64,000 nucleotides of DNA, taken from the NCBI GenBank assembly GCA_002292375.1, contig DBBV01000017.1:77313-141312 (forward strand). The letters run 5' to 3'. Positions 36,079 through 44,833 of the stretch are shown piece by piece. Every line of letters begins with the position of its first letter. Position 1 is the first letter of the stretch. Source of the stretch: Methylococcaceae bacterium UBA975. GTDB lineage: Bacteria > Pseudomonadota > Gammaproteobacteria > Methylococcales > Cycloclasticaceae. A program made the translations under genes and the position numbers. Below the pieces are notes generated by a model that was not told the origin of the DNA, did not search any database, and saw nothing but the letters and a program-made list of their open reading frames with translations.

Positions 36079-37410
36079 CTAGCTGGGTATTTGAATAACC
36101 TGTCCTATTATAATACGGCTATTTTGTATCCCATTTGCCTTCTTCAAAGAAGAGAGCGACACCCGATGACGCTCAGCGATGGCTGACAAGGTATCGCCTT
36201 TTTGGATCTTATAGCTGGCTTTTGCGATACGTGTTGCGGGCGTTGGAGGCAAGTGTTGTTGTGCAAAGTAGGCCTTAATGCCACGTAAAATAGCGTTAGC
36301 CGTTTTCGCTTGATGCTTTGAGTCGCGTAGTTTTGCTTCTTCTTGCCTATTTGAAATAAACGCCGTCTCAACCAAAATAGATGGAATATCAGGTGACTTA
36401 AGCACCATAAATCCAGCATGTTGAACTTGTTTTTTATGTATGTGCCCGACACCCTTTAGGTTTTTTAACACCTCAGCTGCCACCGTTGCGCTGGCATCCT
36501 TGGTTGCGTTCTGAGATAAGTCGAGTAATACCGAGGCTAGCACGTCATCTTTGTCGTCTAAGCTAACCCCGCCCACTAAATCCGCCGCGTTCTCGCTGTC
36601 TGCTAACCACCTTGCAGCCTCACTACTTGCGCCACGGTTTGATAACACATAAACCGATGAACCCTTTGCCCGCTGATCTTTAAACGCATCCGCATGGATC
36701 GACACAAATAAATCTGCCCGTGCAAGGCGTGCTTTTTCCATCCGTTGGCGTAAGCCAATGTAGTAATCCCCTGTACGAACTAAGTAGGCCTGCATATTAG
36801 GTTGTTGATTAATGAGCGCGGCTAGTTTTTTAGAAATTGCCAACACCACGTCTTTTTCGCGCGTTCCGCGCTTTCCTTTAGCGCCTGGATCCTCACCACC
36901 ATGGCCTGCATCAATCGCAACAACCCATTTCTTATTTATTAATGCTTGACCTGCCTTTTTGACTACAACCGGCGCTTTAGTTTCCCTTGTCTTTTCAGGG
37001 TACAAATCAACCACTAAACGGTGACCATAATTCGCATTTGGTTTTAATAAAAAGCTTTTAGCTGTGACCCCTTGCTTTAAATCAATCACGACGCGTAGGT
37101 CTTTTTTATTTCTTGGCGCATGCCGCATCAGCTTAACAACTTTATGCCCAGCGGAAAATTTCGGCATCAGGGTATTAATCGACACGCCATCCAAATCCAA
37201 CACCAAACGCGGTGGGTTATCTAAGGTAAACACTCGGTGCTCGATAGGTGACGTAATGCCTAACACCAAGCGCGTGTGATCAGGTGCCGTCCAAAACCTT
37301 AGTGAGTCGACCTGTTTGGCAGCGTCCGCTAATACAGGCTGATAGCTCAGCAATAGCAATAATGCTGGAAACACCACCTTAACAACACAGCTTTTTATAT
37401 CCATTCTCAT
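36079..37410 (-). CDS. amiC: N-acetylmuramoyl-L-alanine amidase with AMIN and LysM domains (AmiC/AmiB type)
   Basis: Periplasmic zinc amidase that cleaves septal peptidoglycan during daughter-cell separation. The order is a signal peptide (about 1-29, ending LADA), an AMIN domain (about 35-140, targeting to the septum), an Amidase_3 domain (about 160-385) with zinc ligands in DAGHGGEDPGA, REKD and SIHADAF and the catalytic Glu in LVETAFISN, and a C-terminal LysM (YKIQKGDTLSAIAERH). The LysM tail is typical of AmiB and pseudomonad AmiA/B types. Activation by EnvC/NlpD-like factors is expected. A promoter with a perfect -35 lies upstream. Confidence 0.95.
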   Translation of the reverse strand: MRMDIKSCVVKVVFPALLLLLSYQPVLADAAKQVDSLRFWTAPDHTRLVLGITSPIEHRVFTLDNPPRLVLDLDGVSINTLMPKFSAGHKVVKLMRHAPRNKKDLRVVIDLKQGVTAKSFLLKPNANYGHRLVVDLYPEKTRETKAPVVVKKAGQALINKKWVVAIDAGHGGEDPGAKGKRGTREKDVVLAISKKLAALINQQPNMQAYLVRTGDYYIGLRQRMEKARLARADLFVSIHADAFKDQRAKGSSVYVLSNRGASSEAARWLADSENAADLVGGVSLDDKDDVLASVLLDLSQNATKDASATVAAEVLKNLKGVGHIHKKQVQHAGFMVLKSPDIPSILVETAFISNRQEEAKLRDSKHQAKTANAILRGIKAYFAQQHLPPTPATRIAKASYKIQKGDTLSAIAERHRVSLSSLKKANGIQNSRIIIGQVIQIPS

Positions 37411-37467
37411 AGGGTTTATTGAGTTATAAATACAAACTCATCCTCACTTAAATCCAAGGTTTTTTCG

Positions 37468-37497
37468 AGAATAGTTCTTTAACTATCTGTTTGTCAA
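37468..37497 (-). promoter_or_regulatory. Sigma-70 promoter for amiC with an internal inverted repeat
   Basis: On the minus strand TTGACA (37497-37492) is separated by 18 bases from TATTCT (37473-37468), about 60 bases before the amiC start. A perfect inverted repeat ATAGTT-N4-AACTAT (37471-37486) lies in the spacer and overlaps the -10, where a repressor could block polymerase. Confidence 0.55.
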
Positions 37498-37503
37498 GTA
37501 TTT

Positions 37504-37920
37504 TTACAAATCAATAACGGGTATTATTTGAATGTCTCGCTCGTTCTGATGTATTTTTATATGAATTTGCAAATCAGCAGCCGGCAATAAACCTTCACCC
37601 CTATCTGGCCATTCGATAAAACAAATGGCGTTATCGTTTATATAATCACGAACCCCCATGTACTCCAGCTCTTCTGGGTCGTGCAAACGGTACAGGTCAA
37701 AATGAAAAACCGCCGTTCCGTTAATTTCATAGGGTTCAACGATATTATACGTCGGGCTTTTTACCGCACCACTATGCCCCAGACCACGTAAAATACCCCG
37801 GACCAATGTAGTTTTTCCTGCGCCTAAGTCACCATTCAAAAAAATTAACATACCCGGTTTAAGTTGTGCTGCTAAAGCCATGCCGACCGCCAGCATCGCC
37901 TGTTCATCTTTAATATTCAT
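37504..37920 (-). CDS. tsaE: tRNA threonylcarbamoyladenosine biosynthesis ATPase TsaE
   Basis: ATPase of the TsaBDE complex that makes t6A37 in ANN-reading tRNAs. The 138-residue protein has the P-loop LNGDLGAGKTTLVRGILRGLG (split as GDLGAGKTT at about 30-38), SPTYNIVEPY, and the late FIEWPDRGEGLLP motif. Its start overlaps the end of nnr by 11 bases. The partners TsaB and TsaD are not in this window. Confidence 0.96.
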   Translation of the reverse strand: MNIKDEQAMLAVGMALAAQLKPGMLIFLNGDLGAGKTTLVRGILRGLGHSGAVKSPTYNIVEPYEINGTAVFHFDLYRLHDPEELEYMGVRDYINDNAICFIEWPDRGEGLLPAADLQIHIKIHQNERDIQIIPVIDL

Positions 37921-39379
37921 TAATTAACTCTTTGATATGCGACATTAAATCACTGGCTAACAAGCCTTTTTCCCCCGATATTACGGCTCGATCCGCTGCC
38001 ACAGAATGGACCATGACAGCTAATTTTGCTGCCTCAATAAGGCTGTTCCCTTGTGCAAGTAAAGCAGCAATAATGCCGGTGAGCACATCACCCATGCCAC
38101 CTGATGCCATGCCTGGGTTACCCGCGGCACACACATAGACGCTACCACCACCACAAATCAAACTGCCCGAACCTTTTAAAACAACGACGCCACCATACTG
38201 TTGCTGCAAATTTTTTACTGCCGTAAAGCGATCACATTGAACTTGTTGCGTTGTGCAGGCCAGTAACCTTGCGGCTTCTGCTGGGTGCGGCGTTAACACC
38301 CAATTATCATTTTTACGCGGTTCTTTGGCTAATAAATTAAGCCCATCGGCATCCACAACCATCGGTTTTTTCAAATCTAAGGCCGCTTCAAACAACTCGT
38401 AAGCCCAAGGTGTTTGCCCTAAACCCGGCCCTACTGCTAACACAGTAGATCGGGTTGCTAGTTGTTTAAATGCTGAGCGCCCGCTGATGCCATGGCTCAT
38501 TAATTCGGGACGCGCCATGCTGATAAATGCCGCATGCTCCTCTCGTGTCGCGATACTGACCAACCCAGCCCCCGCGCGCAAAGCGGCCTCACCAGCAAGC
38601 CGGATTGCGCCGCTAAAACCGTGATCACCGCCCACCATGAATACGTGGCCAAAATCGCCCTTATGGGTGTTTTTTTCGCGCGGCTGATGGTTCTTTTTAA
38701 GTGCTGCTAAGGACAAGAGCTCTGCCTCTGCCGGCTGGCTTGTTAACAACGCTTGAGGCACGGATAAATCGTCCAGCATTATTTCTCCGCTATAGCTTGG
38801 CCCATCAGCGGTATACAACCCCCTTTTCAGGCCGATAAAGCTGACCGTTTTATCCGCCCGTACCGCATCGTCTTGTACATAACCTGTATCAGCATTTAAA
38901 CCTGACGGAACATCAACAGCTAGGGTTGTAAGCTGTGCACGATTAATCAGCTTAACGGCGTCTAAATAGTTCCCCATCAAGGGCTTATTGAGCCCCGTTC
39001 CTATCAGTGCATCAACAATAACACCCGACGAAAGCTCCGTAGGCAATACGTTGTTTACCGAACCAAGTTGGCTATACGCCTTGAACGCGCTTAACGCATC
39101 TCCCGTTAAATCAGCACCCGCTGACAGTGCATAAACATGCGGCAAAATGCCCGATTCAAGTAATAATTTAGCCAACACATAACCATCACCCGCGTTATTA
39201 CCTGCACCGCAAAAAATATGCACGGCTTCTTTGTACGCCGAGACCTGTTTAAGTTGTTCAAATAGCACTAAGCCGGCACGTTGCATTAAATCGTAACCGC
39301 TAATGGATAGCCCCTGTATCGCTTGCCGGTCTATCTCACGCGCTTGTTCCGCCGTATATAAAGGTTGCACCATAATCAT
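37910..39379 (-). CDS. nnr: Bifunctional NAD(P)H-hydrate epimerase/dehydratase
   Basis: Repairs damaged NAD(P)HX. The N-terminal YjeF epimerase domain (about 1-215) has GAGNNAGDGYVLAKLL and VDALIGTGLNKPL; the C-terminal ADP-dependent dehydratase (about 225-489) has the ribokinase-like VMVGGDHGFSGAI, VVDADGLNLL, LTPHPAEAARLL and the anion-hole GMASGGMGDVLTGIIAALL. The 489-residue fused form is standard in bacteria. It is the first gene of the long minus-strand cluster and is divergent from queG, as in E. coli. Confidence 0.96.
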   Translation of the reverse strand: MIMVQPLYTAEQAREIDRQAIQGLSISGYDLMQRAGLVLFEQLKQVSAYKEAVHIFCGAGNNAGDGYVLAKLLLESGILPHVYALSAGADLTGDALSAFKAYSQLGSVNNVLPTELSSGVIVDALIGTGLNKPLMGNYLDAVKLINRAQLTTLAVDVPSGLNADTGYVQDDAVRADKTVSFIGLKRGLYTADGPSYSGEIMLDDLSVPQALLTSQPAEAELLSLAALKKNHQPREKNTHKGDFGHVFMVGGDHGFSGAIRLAGEAALRAGAGLVSIATREEHAAFISMARPELMSHGISGRSAFKQLATRSTVLAVGPGLGQTPWAYELFEAALDLKKPMVVDADGLNLLAKEPRKNDNWVLTPHPAEAARLLACTTQQVQCDRFTAVKNLQQQYGGVVVLKGSGSLICGGGSVYVCAAGNPGMASGGMGDVLTGIIAALLAQGNSLIEAAKLAVMVHSVAADRAVISGEKGLLASDLMSHIKELINEY

Positions 39380-39667
39380 TCATTAATAAATGGGTAAAGA
39401 TTTAATTCTAATGTATCGCCGTCCATTCCGTCTTGTTAAATTTCCAAAACCAAGAGCATGCTGCACTATCACCTGCTAACGACCACAGCTTTTTAACCAG
39501 TCTTCACTTTATACAGGGACACAGATCGATGCGCATCTATGAAGTAGAACGCCTCAAACGACTCTTTCGTACTACAATAATGGCTCATCCGTTTAAGCCA
39601 TACTATTTATATGGCTGATGCTGCCAATGGACTTAGAACCTCATAGCGACCCTTGTGACTTATCTAG
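39380..39667. other. Gap between nnr and queG with no recognisable gene
   Basis: The 288 bases separate two divergent genes. They hold one open frame of 61 codons (39433-39618) with no recognised motif, and an imperfectly placed hairpin AGCCATA-N7-TATGGCT (39596-39616) without a T tract. Promoters for nnr and queG are expected here, but I could not identify them securely. Confidence 0.4.
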
Positions 39668-40750
39668 ATGATTAAAAATTCGATTGATTTGCAACAATTA
39701 GCTGACGACATAAAATCGTTGGGGCAGTCACTGGGCTTTCAACAAGTAGGCATTACCGATACGGATTTATCCGACGCTGAAAATCAACTGACGAAATGGT
39801 TAGACGCCGGCTTTCATGCCGACATGTCGTACATGCACAAACACGGTTCTAAACGCACTCGACCTGCCGAGTTACACCCCGGGACTGTCAGAGTCATTTC
39901 CTGCCGAATGGACTATTTACCCGAACCGATGGCGCAAACCGACGCCTTAATGCAGGACCCTGTGCGCGCGTATATTTCTCGTTACGCCTTAGGCCGGGAT
40001 TATCATAAGGTGATGCGTAAAAAGCTGCAGCGTTTAGCGGATTTAATCGAACAAAAAGTCGGACCTTTTGGCTACCGTGCCTTTGTTGATAGCGCGCCAG
40101 TAATGGAAAAAGCGATCGCTGAAAAAGCCGGCTTAGGCTGGATAGGTAAACACAGCAATGTGTTAAACAAGCAGGCTGGGTCTTGGTTTTTTTTAGGTGA
40201 GCTATACATTGATTTACCCTTGCCCATCGACCAAGCTGCTGATGAACACTGTGGCGAATGCACCCGCTGTATCGATATATGCCCCACCCAAGCCATTGTT
40301 GCGCCCTACACGGTAGATGCCAATCGTTGCATCTCGTATTTAACGATTGAATTAAAGGGTGTTATTCCTGAAGAGTTTCGCCCGTTAATGGGCAACCGCA
40401 TATATGGTTGTGATGATTGCCAGCAAGTATGCCCATGGAATCGCTTTGCCAACATAACTGAGGAGCAAGACTTTATGCCCAGACAGCAACTAGACACCAC
40501 TGGCTTACTGGATGTTTTCCAATGGGACGAAGCCGCCTTTTTAAAAAAAACCGAAGGCTCTGCAATCCGCCGCATTGGTTATGCCAGTTGGATTAGAAAT
40601 ATTGCTATTGCCCTAGGCAATGCGCCAGCAGACAGTGGCATTATGGCTGCTTTAAAGCAAAGAATGAGCAGCGAAGATGCTGTTATTCGTGAACACGTTA
40701 GCTGGGCCATTGAGCAACAACACCTTAAAAGCAATCCAACTAGTAATTAA
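39668..40750 (+). CDS. queG: Epoxyqueuosine reductase QueG
   Basis: Cobalamin- and iron-sulfur-dependent enzyme of the last step of queuosine synthesis in tRNA. The 360-residue protein has the cobalamin-binding N-terminal region, VDSAPVMEKAIAEKAGLGWIGKH, and two [4Fe-4S] motifs, CGECTRCIDICPTQAI and CDDCQQVCPWN. The C-terminal HEAT-like part is present. It ends 11 bases inside the convergent orn gene. It uses B12, like IcmF elsewhere in the window. Confidence 0.96.
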   Translation: MIKNSIDLQQLADDIKSLGQSLGFQQVGITDTDLSDAENQLTKWLDAGFHADMSYMHKHGSKRTRPAELHPGTVRVISCRMDYLPEPMAQTDALMQDPVRAYISRYALGRDYHKVMRKKLQRLADLIEQKVGPFGYRAFVDSAPVMEKAIAEKAGLGWIGKHSNVLNKQAGSWFFLGELYIDLPLPIDQAADEHCGECTRCIDICPTQAIVAPYTVDANRCISYLTIELKGVIPEEFRPLMGNRIYGCDDCQQVCPWNRFANITEEQDFMPRQQLDTTGLLDVFQWDEAAFLKKTEGSAIRRIGYASWIRNIAIALGNAPADSGIMAALKQRMSSEDAVIREHVSWAIEQQHLKSNPTSN

Positions 40751-41285
40751 GAAAGTTCTCGCGGTAATATTTAAGTTCTTCTATCGATTCGATCACATCA
40801 GCTAAAGCTTGATGCGTGGCCTTCTTTTTAAAGCCTTCCATAATACTGGGCGCCCAACGGCTGGCCAACTCTTTTAACGTACTGACATCTAAATTACGGT
40901 AGTGAAAAAACGCTTCCAGTGTTGGCATCGACTTGGCCATAAAACGCCTATCTTGACAGATACTATTACCACACATGGGAGACGCACCGCTGGGCACCCA
41001 TTGTTGTAAAAATGCAATCGTTTGTTGTTCCACATCTTTTTCGTTGAGTGAACTGTTCAATACCCGGTCAATCAAACCCGATTGCCCGTGGTGTTTTTGA
41101 TTCCATGCATCCATCGCATCCATGGTTGCTTTGGATTGATGAACCGCCAATACTGGCCCTTCAGCCAATACATTCAGCTCTTTATCAGTGACAATCGTAG
41201 CAATTTCAATGATAGAATCGGTTTCAGGATCTAAGCCGGTCATTTCCAAGTCGATCCATATTAAGTTTTGTTTATCTAGCGCCAT
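40740..41285 (-). CDS. orn: Oligoribonuclease
   Basis: 3'-5' exoribonuclease that finishes RNA decay by degrading dinucleotides, including pGpG from c-di-GMP. The 181-residue protein has the DEDDh layout: WIDLEMTGLDPETD at the N-terminus (Asp, Glu), a middle QDRRFMAKSMP with aspartate, and the C-terminal HQALADVIESIEELKYYRE with His and Asp. It is convergent with queG and divergent from the M48 protease gene. Confidence 0.97.
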   Translation of the reverse strand: MALDKQNLIWIDLEMTGLDPETDSIIEIATIVTDKELNVLAEGPVLAVHQSKATMDAMDAWNQKHHGQSGLIDRVLNSSLNEKDVEQQTIAFLQQWVPSGASPMCGNSICQDRRFMAKSMPTLEAFFHYRNLDVSTLKELASRWAPSIMEGFKKKATHQALADVIESIEELKYYRENFLNY

Positions 41286-41335
41286 CTGAAATACCTTTTT
41301 AAGTTTTATTAAAATACTTGAACAATAATGACATT

Positions 41336-42586
41336 ATGAATGAATTCAGCTACCTATTTTTAGTTTTTCTTATTGCATCAATGCTGCTAAAAATTTGGTT
41401 AAACCGTCGCCAAATAGCCCATATAACCAAGCACCGGGGTGAAGTCCCTGTTGATTTTAAAGGAAAAATTGATCTAAAGGCGCATCAAAAAGCCGCTGAT
41501 TACACAGTGGAAAAAACCCGACTCTCTACAGTAAGTACCATCATCGCTAGCGTTTTATTGATTTTATTAACACTGGGCGGCCTAATTAATGTCCTTACTT
41601 TGCAATCACAGAACTGGATTAGCCACCCCTTATGGTCTGGTGTCGTTATGATCTTGTGCGTATTCATCCTTTCCCACCTTATTGAATTGCCCGTCCAACT
41701 CTACCAAACCTTCAAGGTCGAACAACAATACGGTTTTAACCGCACAAGCCTCGGCCAGTTTATTAAAGACCAGTGCCTACAACTCGGTTTAATGCTAGTA
41801 ATTGGTCTTCCCTTACTGTATGCCTTAGTTTGGATAATGGGAGCGATGGGGGATTATTGGTGGCTTTATGCGTGGCTACTAACCATTGGCTTTACCTTTT
41901 TTATGACTTGGTTATTACCCACGGTCATTGCGCCATTATTTAACACCTTTACCCCGTTAGAAGATGAACAGTTAAAACAACGAATCCAGCAATTGCTAGA
42001 ACGTTGCGGTTTTAATAGTAAGGGTGTTTATGTGATGGATGGTTCACGTCGATCTGGCCATGGTAACGCTTATTTTACCGGTGTCGGCAAAAACAAACGT
42101 ATCGTTTTTTATGACACCTTGCTCAACTCGTTAAATGCAGATGAAATCGAAGCTGTACTGGCACATGAATTAGGTCACTTTAAATGTAAGCACATCAATA
42201 AACAGATGCTGGTATCCAGCTTGGTCACCTTGCTTGGGTTTGCCTTGCTGGGTTGGCTTAACCAGCAACCATGGTTTTTCGATGGCCTAGGCATACTTCA
42301 AATAAATAATGCTGCTGCGCTGCTATTGTTTATTATTGTGACGCCTATTTTTACCACCTTTTTACAACCACTGGGTAGCCATCTGCAACGTAAATTTGAG
42401 TTTGAAGCAGATGCCTTTGCCAGCACCATGACTAAACCTGGCTTCCTCATTCAGGCGTTGGTTAAATTATACCGTGATAACGCTAGCACCCTAACCCCCG
42501 ACCCTATCTATTCAGGCTTTCACCACAGCCACCCACCCGCTGGCGTTCGAATTAATCATTTGAAAACCTTGGACTCTAGCACTTAA
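41336..42586 (+). CDS. M48 family membrane metalloprotease (Ste24/CAAX-protease type)
   Basis: Integral membrane zinc protease of about 416 residues. The zinc motif is HELGH in EAVLAHELGHFKCKH, with the third ligand Glu in FEFEADAFA. Several hydrophobic helices surround it (about 5-22, 60-85, 100-120, 150-175, 180-205, 290-310 and 325-345), giving the M48A Ste24-like topology and not the shorter HtpX form. Bacterial members are thought to help membrane-protein quality control. I prefer the ATG at 41336; an upstream in-frame TTG at 41318 is the alternative, and neither has a clear ribosome-binding site. The small cytochrome gene follows after 15 bases. Confidence 0.9.
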   Translation: MNEFSYLFLVFLIASMLLKIWLNRRQIAHITKHRGEVPVDFKGKIDLKAHQKAADYTVEKTRLSTVSTIIASVLLILLTLGGLINVLTLQSQNWISHPLWSGVVMILCVFILSHLIELPVQLYQTFKVEQQYGFNRTSLGQFIKDQCLQLGLMLVIGLPLLYALVWIMGAMGDYWWLYAWLLTIGFTFFMTWLLPTVIAPLFNTFTPLEDEQLKQRIQQLLERCGFNSKGVYVMDGSRRSGHGNAYFTGVGKNKRIVFYDTLLNSLNADEIEAVLAHELGHFKCKHINKQMLVSSLVTLLGFALLGWLNQQPWFFDGLGILQINNAAALLLFIIVTPIFTTFLQPLGSHLQRKFEFEADAFASTMTKPGFLIQALVKLYRDNASTLTPDPIYSGFHHSHPPAGVRINHLKTLDSST

Positions 42587-42601
42587 AATAGCAGGTGCCC
42601 T

Positions 42602-42895
42602 ATGAAAAACCACCGGATCGTCATCATCGTAACCACCCTCTTCAGTCTATTTCTTTTAGTAGTCTCTAAGGCGCACGCCGTAGACATTGAAAACGGCCGC
42701 TCGCTACATGCTGAAAACTGTTTAGCTTGTCACGCTACCAACACCTACAGCCCTGACAAACGTAAAATACACGATCTTGCTGCATTAACGACCCAAGTTA
42801 AACGCTGCGACTTTTCCTTGGGCACCCAGTGGTTTGATGAAGACATTGAAGATGCCGTCAGCTATTTAAATAACGAGTTTTATCATTTCAAATAA
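42602..42895 (+). CDS. Small secreted monoheme c-type cytochrome
   Basis: A 97-residue protein with a signal peptide (about 1-27, ending AHA), then GRSLHAENCLACHA with a single CxxCH heme-attachment site, and a C-terminal FDEDIEDAVSYLNNEFYHF helix. The mature part of about 70 residues is smaller than most class I cytochromes and contains no methionine after the heme site, so the sixth heme ligand is not the usual Met. It lies 15 bases after the M48 protease gene and directly before rsgA. It probably acts as a periplasmic electron carrier, but no redox partner gene is adjacent. Confidence 0.8.
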   Translation: MKNHRIVIIVTTLFSLFLLVVSKAHAVDIENGRSLHAENCLACHATNTYSPDKRKIHDLAALTTQVKRCDFSLGTQWFDEDIEDAVSYLNNEFYHFK

Positions 42896-42947
42896 ACCAT
42901 TAAAGCCGACTACGGCCCAACAGCAAGCACTTCGCTGTGGTCGCGTT

Positions 42948-43811
42948 GTGGCACACGTTGGTAAGGCACTCATTATTGAGGATGCCGAAGGTCACACCTC
43001 ACGCTGTAAAAAACGCACCCAGCTAGAAGCGGCTGCAGTAGGTGATGAGGTTGAATGGATGGTCACGGAAGAAGGCGCGGGTCGCGTTGAAAAAATATTA
43101 CCCCGTCGATCGCTGCTCTCTCGGCCTGCTAAAAGTGGCGCTACCCGACCCGTTGCTGCGAATATCGACCAACTGGTCGCCATTTTAGCTGTAAAACCCA
43201 ATATCGACGCCCTATTACTCGACCAATACTTAATTGTTTGCGAGCTACAAGGCATTACACCGCTAATCGTTTTAAATAAAATCGACCTACTTGATGGTGC
43301 CGCAACGCAAAAAATCGACGAGCTCGTAGCAAACTACCAACAACTAGGCTACGAACTGATAAAGGTAAGCGCAAAAGACAAGTCGGGCTTACAACAATTA
43401 AGCCAGCGGCTGTGCGATAAAACCAGCATACTCGTCGGGCAGTCTGGGGTAGGCAAGTCGAGTATTATTAATGCCTTAATCCCTGATTTAGCGCTGCAAA
43501 CCAAGGTTCTATCAACCGTTTCGGGCTTAGGCAAACATACGACCACCTCCTCGACGCTATACAAATTAGCCAGCGGTGGGGAGGTTATTGACAGCCCTGG
43601 GGTCAATATTTTTGGTCTGGCCAATATTACGGAATACAGTTTGGCGAGTGGCTACCGTGAAATCAAACAATTGGCCGATCAGTGTAAATACGCGAACTGT
43701 TTGCACCTTAGAGAACCCAAGTGTGCAGTAAAAGATGCGGTGGAAAATGGCGCCATGTCAAAAGCGCGTTATGCAAGGTACCTTAAGTTAAGGGAGAAGC
43801 TGAGCACTTAA
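42948..43811 (+). CDS. rsgA: Small ribosomal subunit biogenesis GTPase RsgA
   Basis: GTPase that checks late 30S assembly. It has an N-terminal OB fold, a circularly permuted G domain with NKID (G4) before the P-loop GQSGVGKSSIINAL and DSPG (G3), and a C-terminal zinc site (CKYANCLHLREPKC). The first ordinary start, GTG at 42948, gives 287 residues and cuts into the first OB strand. Conserved-looking sequence (QQQALRCGRVVAHVG) continues in frame upstream, back to about 42870, with only ATT (42885) and ATC (42882) as unusual start candidates. It overlaps the convergent HIT gene by four bases. Confidence 0.93.
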   Translation: MAHVGKALIIEDAEGHTSRCKKRTQLEAAAVGDEVEWMVTEEGAGRVEKILPRRSLLSRPAKSGATRPVAANIDQLVAILAVKPNIDALLLDQYLIVCELQGITPLIVLNKIDLLDGAATQKIDELVANYQQLGYELIKVSAKDKSGLQQLSQRLCDKTSILVGQSGVGKSSIINALIPDLALQTKVLSTVSGLGKHTTTSSTLYKLASGGEVIDSPGVNIFGLANITEYSLASGYREIKQLADQCKYANCLHLREPKCAVKDAVENGAMSKARYARYLKLREKLST

Positions 43812-44152
43812 CCCGGCGGCCATTGCATGGGTCTACCACCTAATAAATGCAAGTGGATATGGTAGACTTCTTGTCCTGCATCGCGCTTACAGTTAAACAC
43901 GGTTCTATAGCCTGACTCTGCTAAGCCTTCTAATTCTGCTATTTTTTTAGCCGCCTGCATTATTTCACCCATTAACACCGTATCGTCGTCCCCTACATCT
44001 GCCAGGGTAGCGATGTGTTTTTTCGGGATGATTAAAATATGCACTGGCGCTCGGGGGTTAATGTCTCTAAATGCTAAAACCGTGTCTGTTTGATACACGA
44101 TATCGGGGGTAATATCACCCTTGACCATACTGCAAAATAAACACTCACTCAT
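43808..44152 (-). CDS. HIT family (HinT-like) nucleotide-binding protein
   Basis: Small purine nucleoside phosphoramidase of the histidine-triad family. The 114-residue protein has CLFCSMVKGDI at the N-terminus, ILIIPKKHIATL, and the triad HIHLHLLGG near the C-terminus. The N-terminal Cys pair resembles the zinc-binding form of HinT. It lies 83 bases downstream of recR on the same strand, separated by a strong hairpin. Its physiological substrate is not known. Confidence 0.92.
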   Translation of the reverse strand: MSECLFCSMVKGDITPDIVYQTDTVLAFRDINPRAPVHILIIPKKHIATLADVGDDDTVLMGEIMQAAKKIAELEGLAESGYRTVFNCKRDAGQEVYHIHLHLLGGRPMQWPPG

Positions 44153-44170
44153 TATCGTTCTCCTTGATCA

Positions 44171-44196
44171 ACCTAAGGTGACGACCCACCTTAGGG
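44171..44196. terminator. Hairpin between recR and the HIT gene
   Basis: A perfect 9-bp stem CCTAAGGTG/CACCTTAGG with a 6-base loop. The tract after it on the minus strand is only TTGATC, so termination would be weak; it may be a partial terminator or an mRNA-stabilising hairpin. Confidence 0.45.
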
Positions 44197-44235
44197 TTTA
44201 GTTTATATTGTAAACTGGGGCTGTTTAATTAAAAC

Positions 44236-44832
44236 CTAAACTTCGCTCCGACCACTAAAGGCATGTGACAGCGTGCCGCTATCGATGTACTCTAATTCGC
44301 CACCAAAGGGTACACCGTGCGCGATACGGGTAGCTTTTACTTGATGCTTCTTAGCCATATCGCTCAAATAATGTGCCGTTGCCTCACCTTCAACCGTAGG
44401 GTTAGTCGCCAGAATGATTTCTTTGACTGCCCCTTGCTGCATCCGAAGCGCTAATTTATCTAAACCAATGTCAGCTGGGCCTAAGCCATCTAAAGGCGAC
44501 AAACGGCCATTTAGCACGAAATATAAGCCTCTGAACGATGTCGCGTCCTCTATGGCCATGACATCAGCGGGTGTTTCGACAATACACAATAAGTGCTGCT
44601 CTCGCGAGTCATCAGAACACAGGCCACAGATGTCACGCGAACTTAAGGTCTGGCAGGTCGAGCAATGACCAATTTTATCTACCGCTTCGGCAAGACTTTG
44701 TGCTAATTGAAAAGCCCCTTTTCTATCACGTTCTAACAGATGAAAAACCATCCGCTGGGCTGATTTTTGACCTACCCCCGGCAAACAGCGTAGGGCTTGC
44801 ATTAGCTGCTGTAATATCGGTTCTGATTGCAT
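44236..44832 (-). CDS. recR: Recombination protein RecR
   Basis: Clamp-like partner of RecO and RecF in loading RecA on gapped DNA. The 198-residue protein has the N-terminal helix-hairpin-helix (LRCLPGVGQKSAQRM), a zinc finger with C57, C60, C69 and C72, and a Toprim domain (VETPADVMAIE, then ILATNPTVEGEATA). It begins one base after the ybaB stop, so it is in the dnaX-ybaB-recR operon. Confidence 0.97.
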   Translation of the reverse strand: MQSEPILQQLMQALRCLPGVGQKSAQRMVFHLLERDRKGAFQLAQSLAEAVDKIGHCSTCQTLSSRDICGLCSDDSREQHLLCIVETPADVMAIEDATSFRGLYFVLNGRLSPLDGLGPADIGLDKLALRMQQGAVKEIILATNPTVEGEATAHYLSDMAKKHQVKATRIAHGVPFGGELEYIDSGTLSHAFSGRSEV

Positions 44833-44833
44833 G

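Noticed and set aside
39596..39616. Hairpin AGCCATA-N7-TATGGCT
   Set aside because: Seven pairs, AT-rich, with no T tract; not convincing as a terminator or riboswitch part.
39433..39618. 61-codon open frame between nnr and queG
   Set aside because: No start-site support, motif or conserved look; it is too short to separate from chance in a divergent promoter region.
42602..43811. Frameshift or fusion between the small cytochrome and rsgA
   Set aside because: The cytochrome ends with a normal stop and a complete small domain, and rsgA has all its GTPase motifs; the odd start of rsgA is better explained by a rare start codon.
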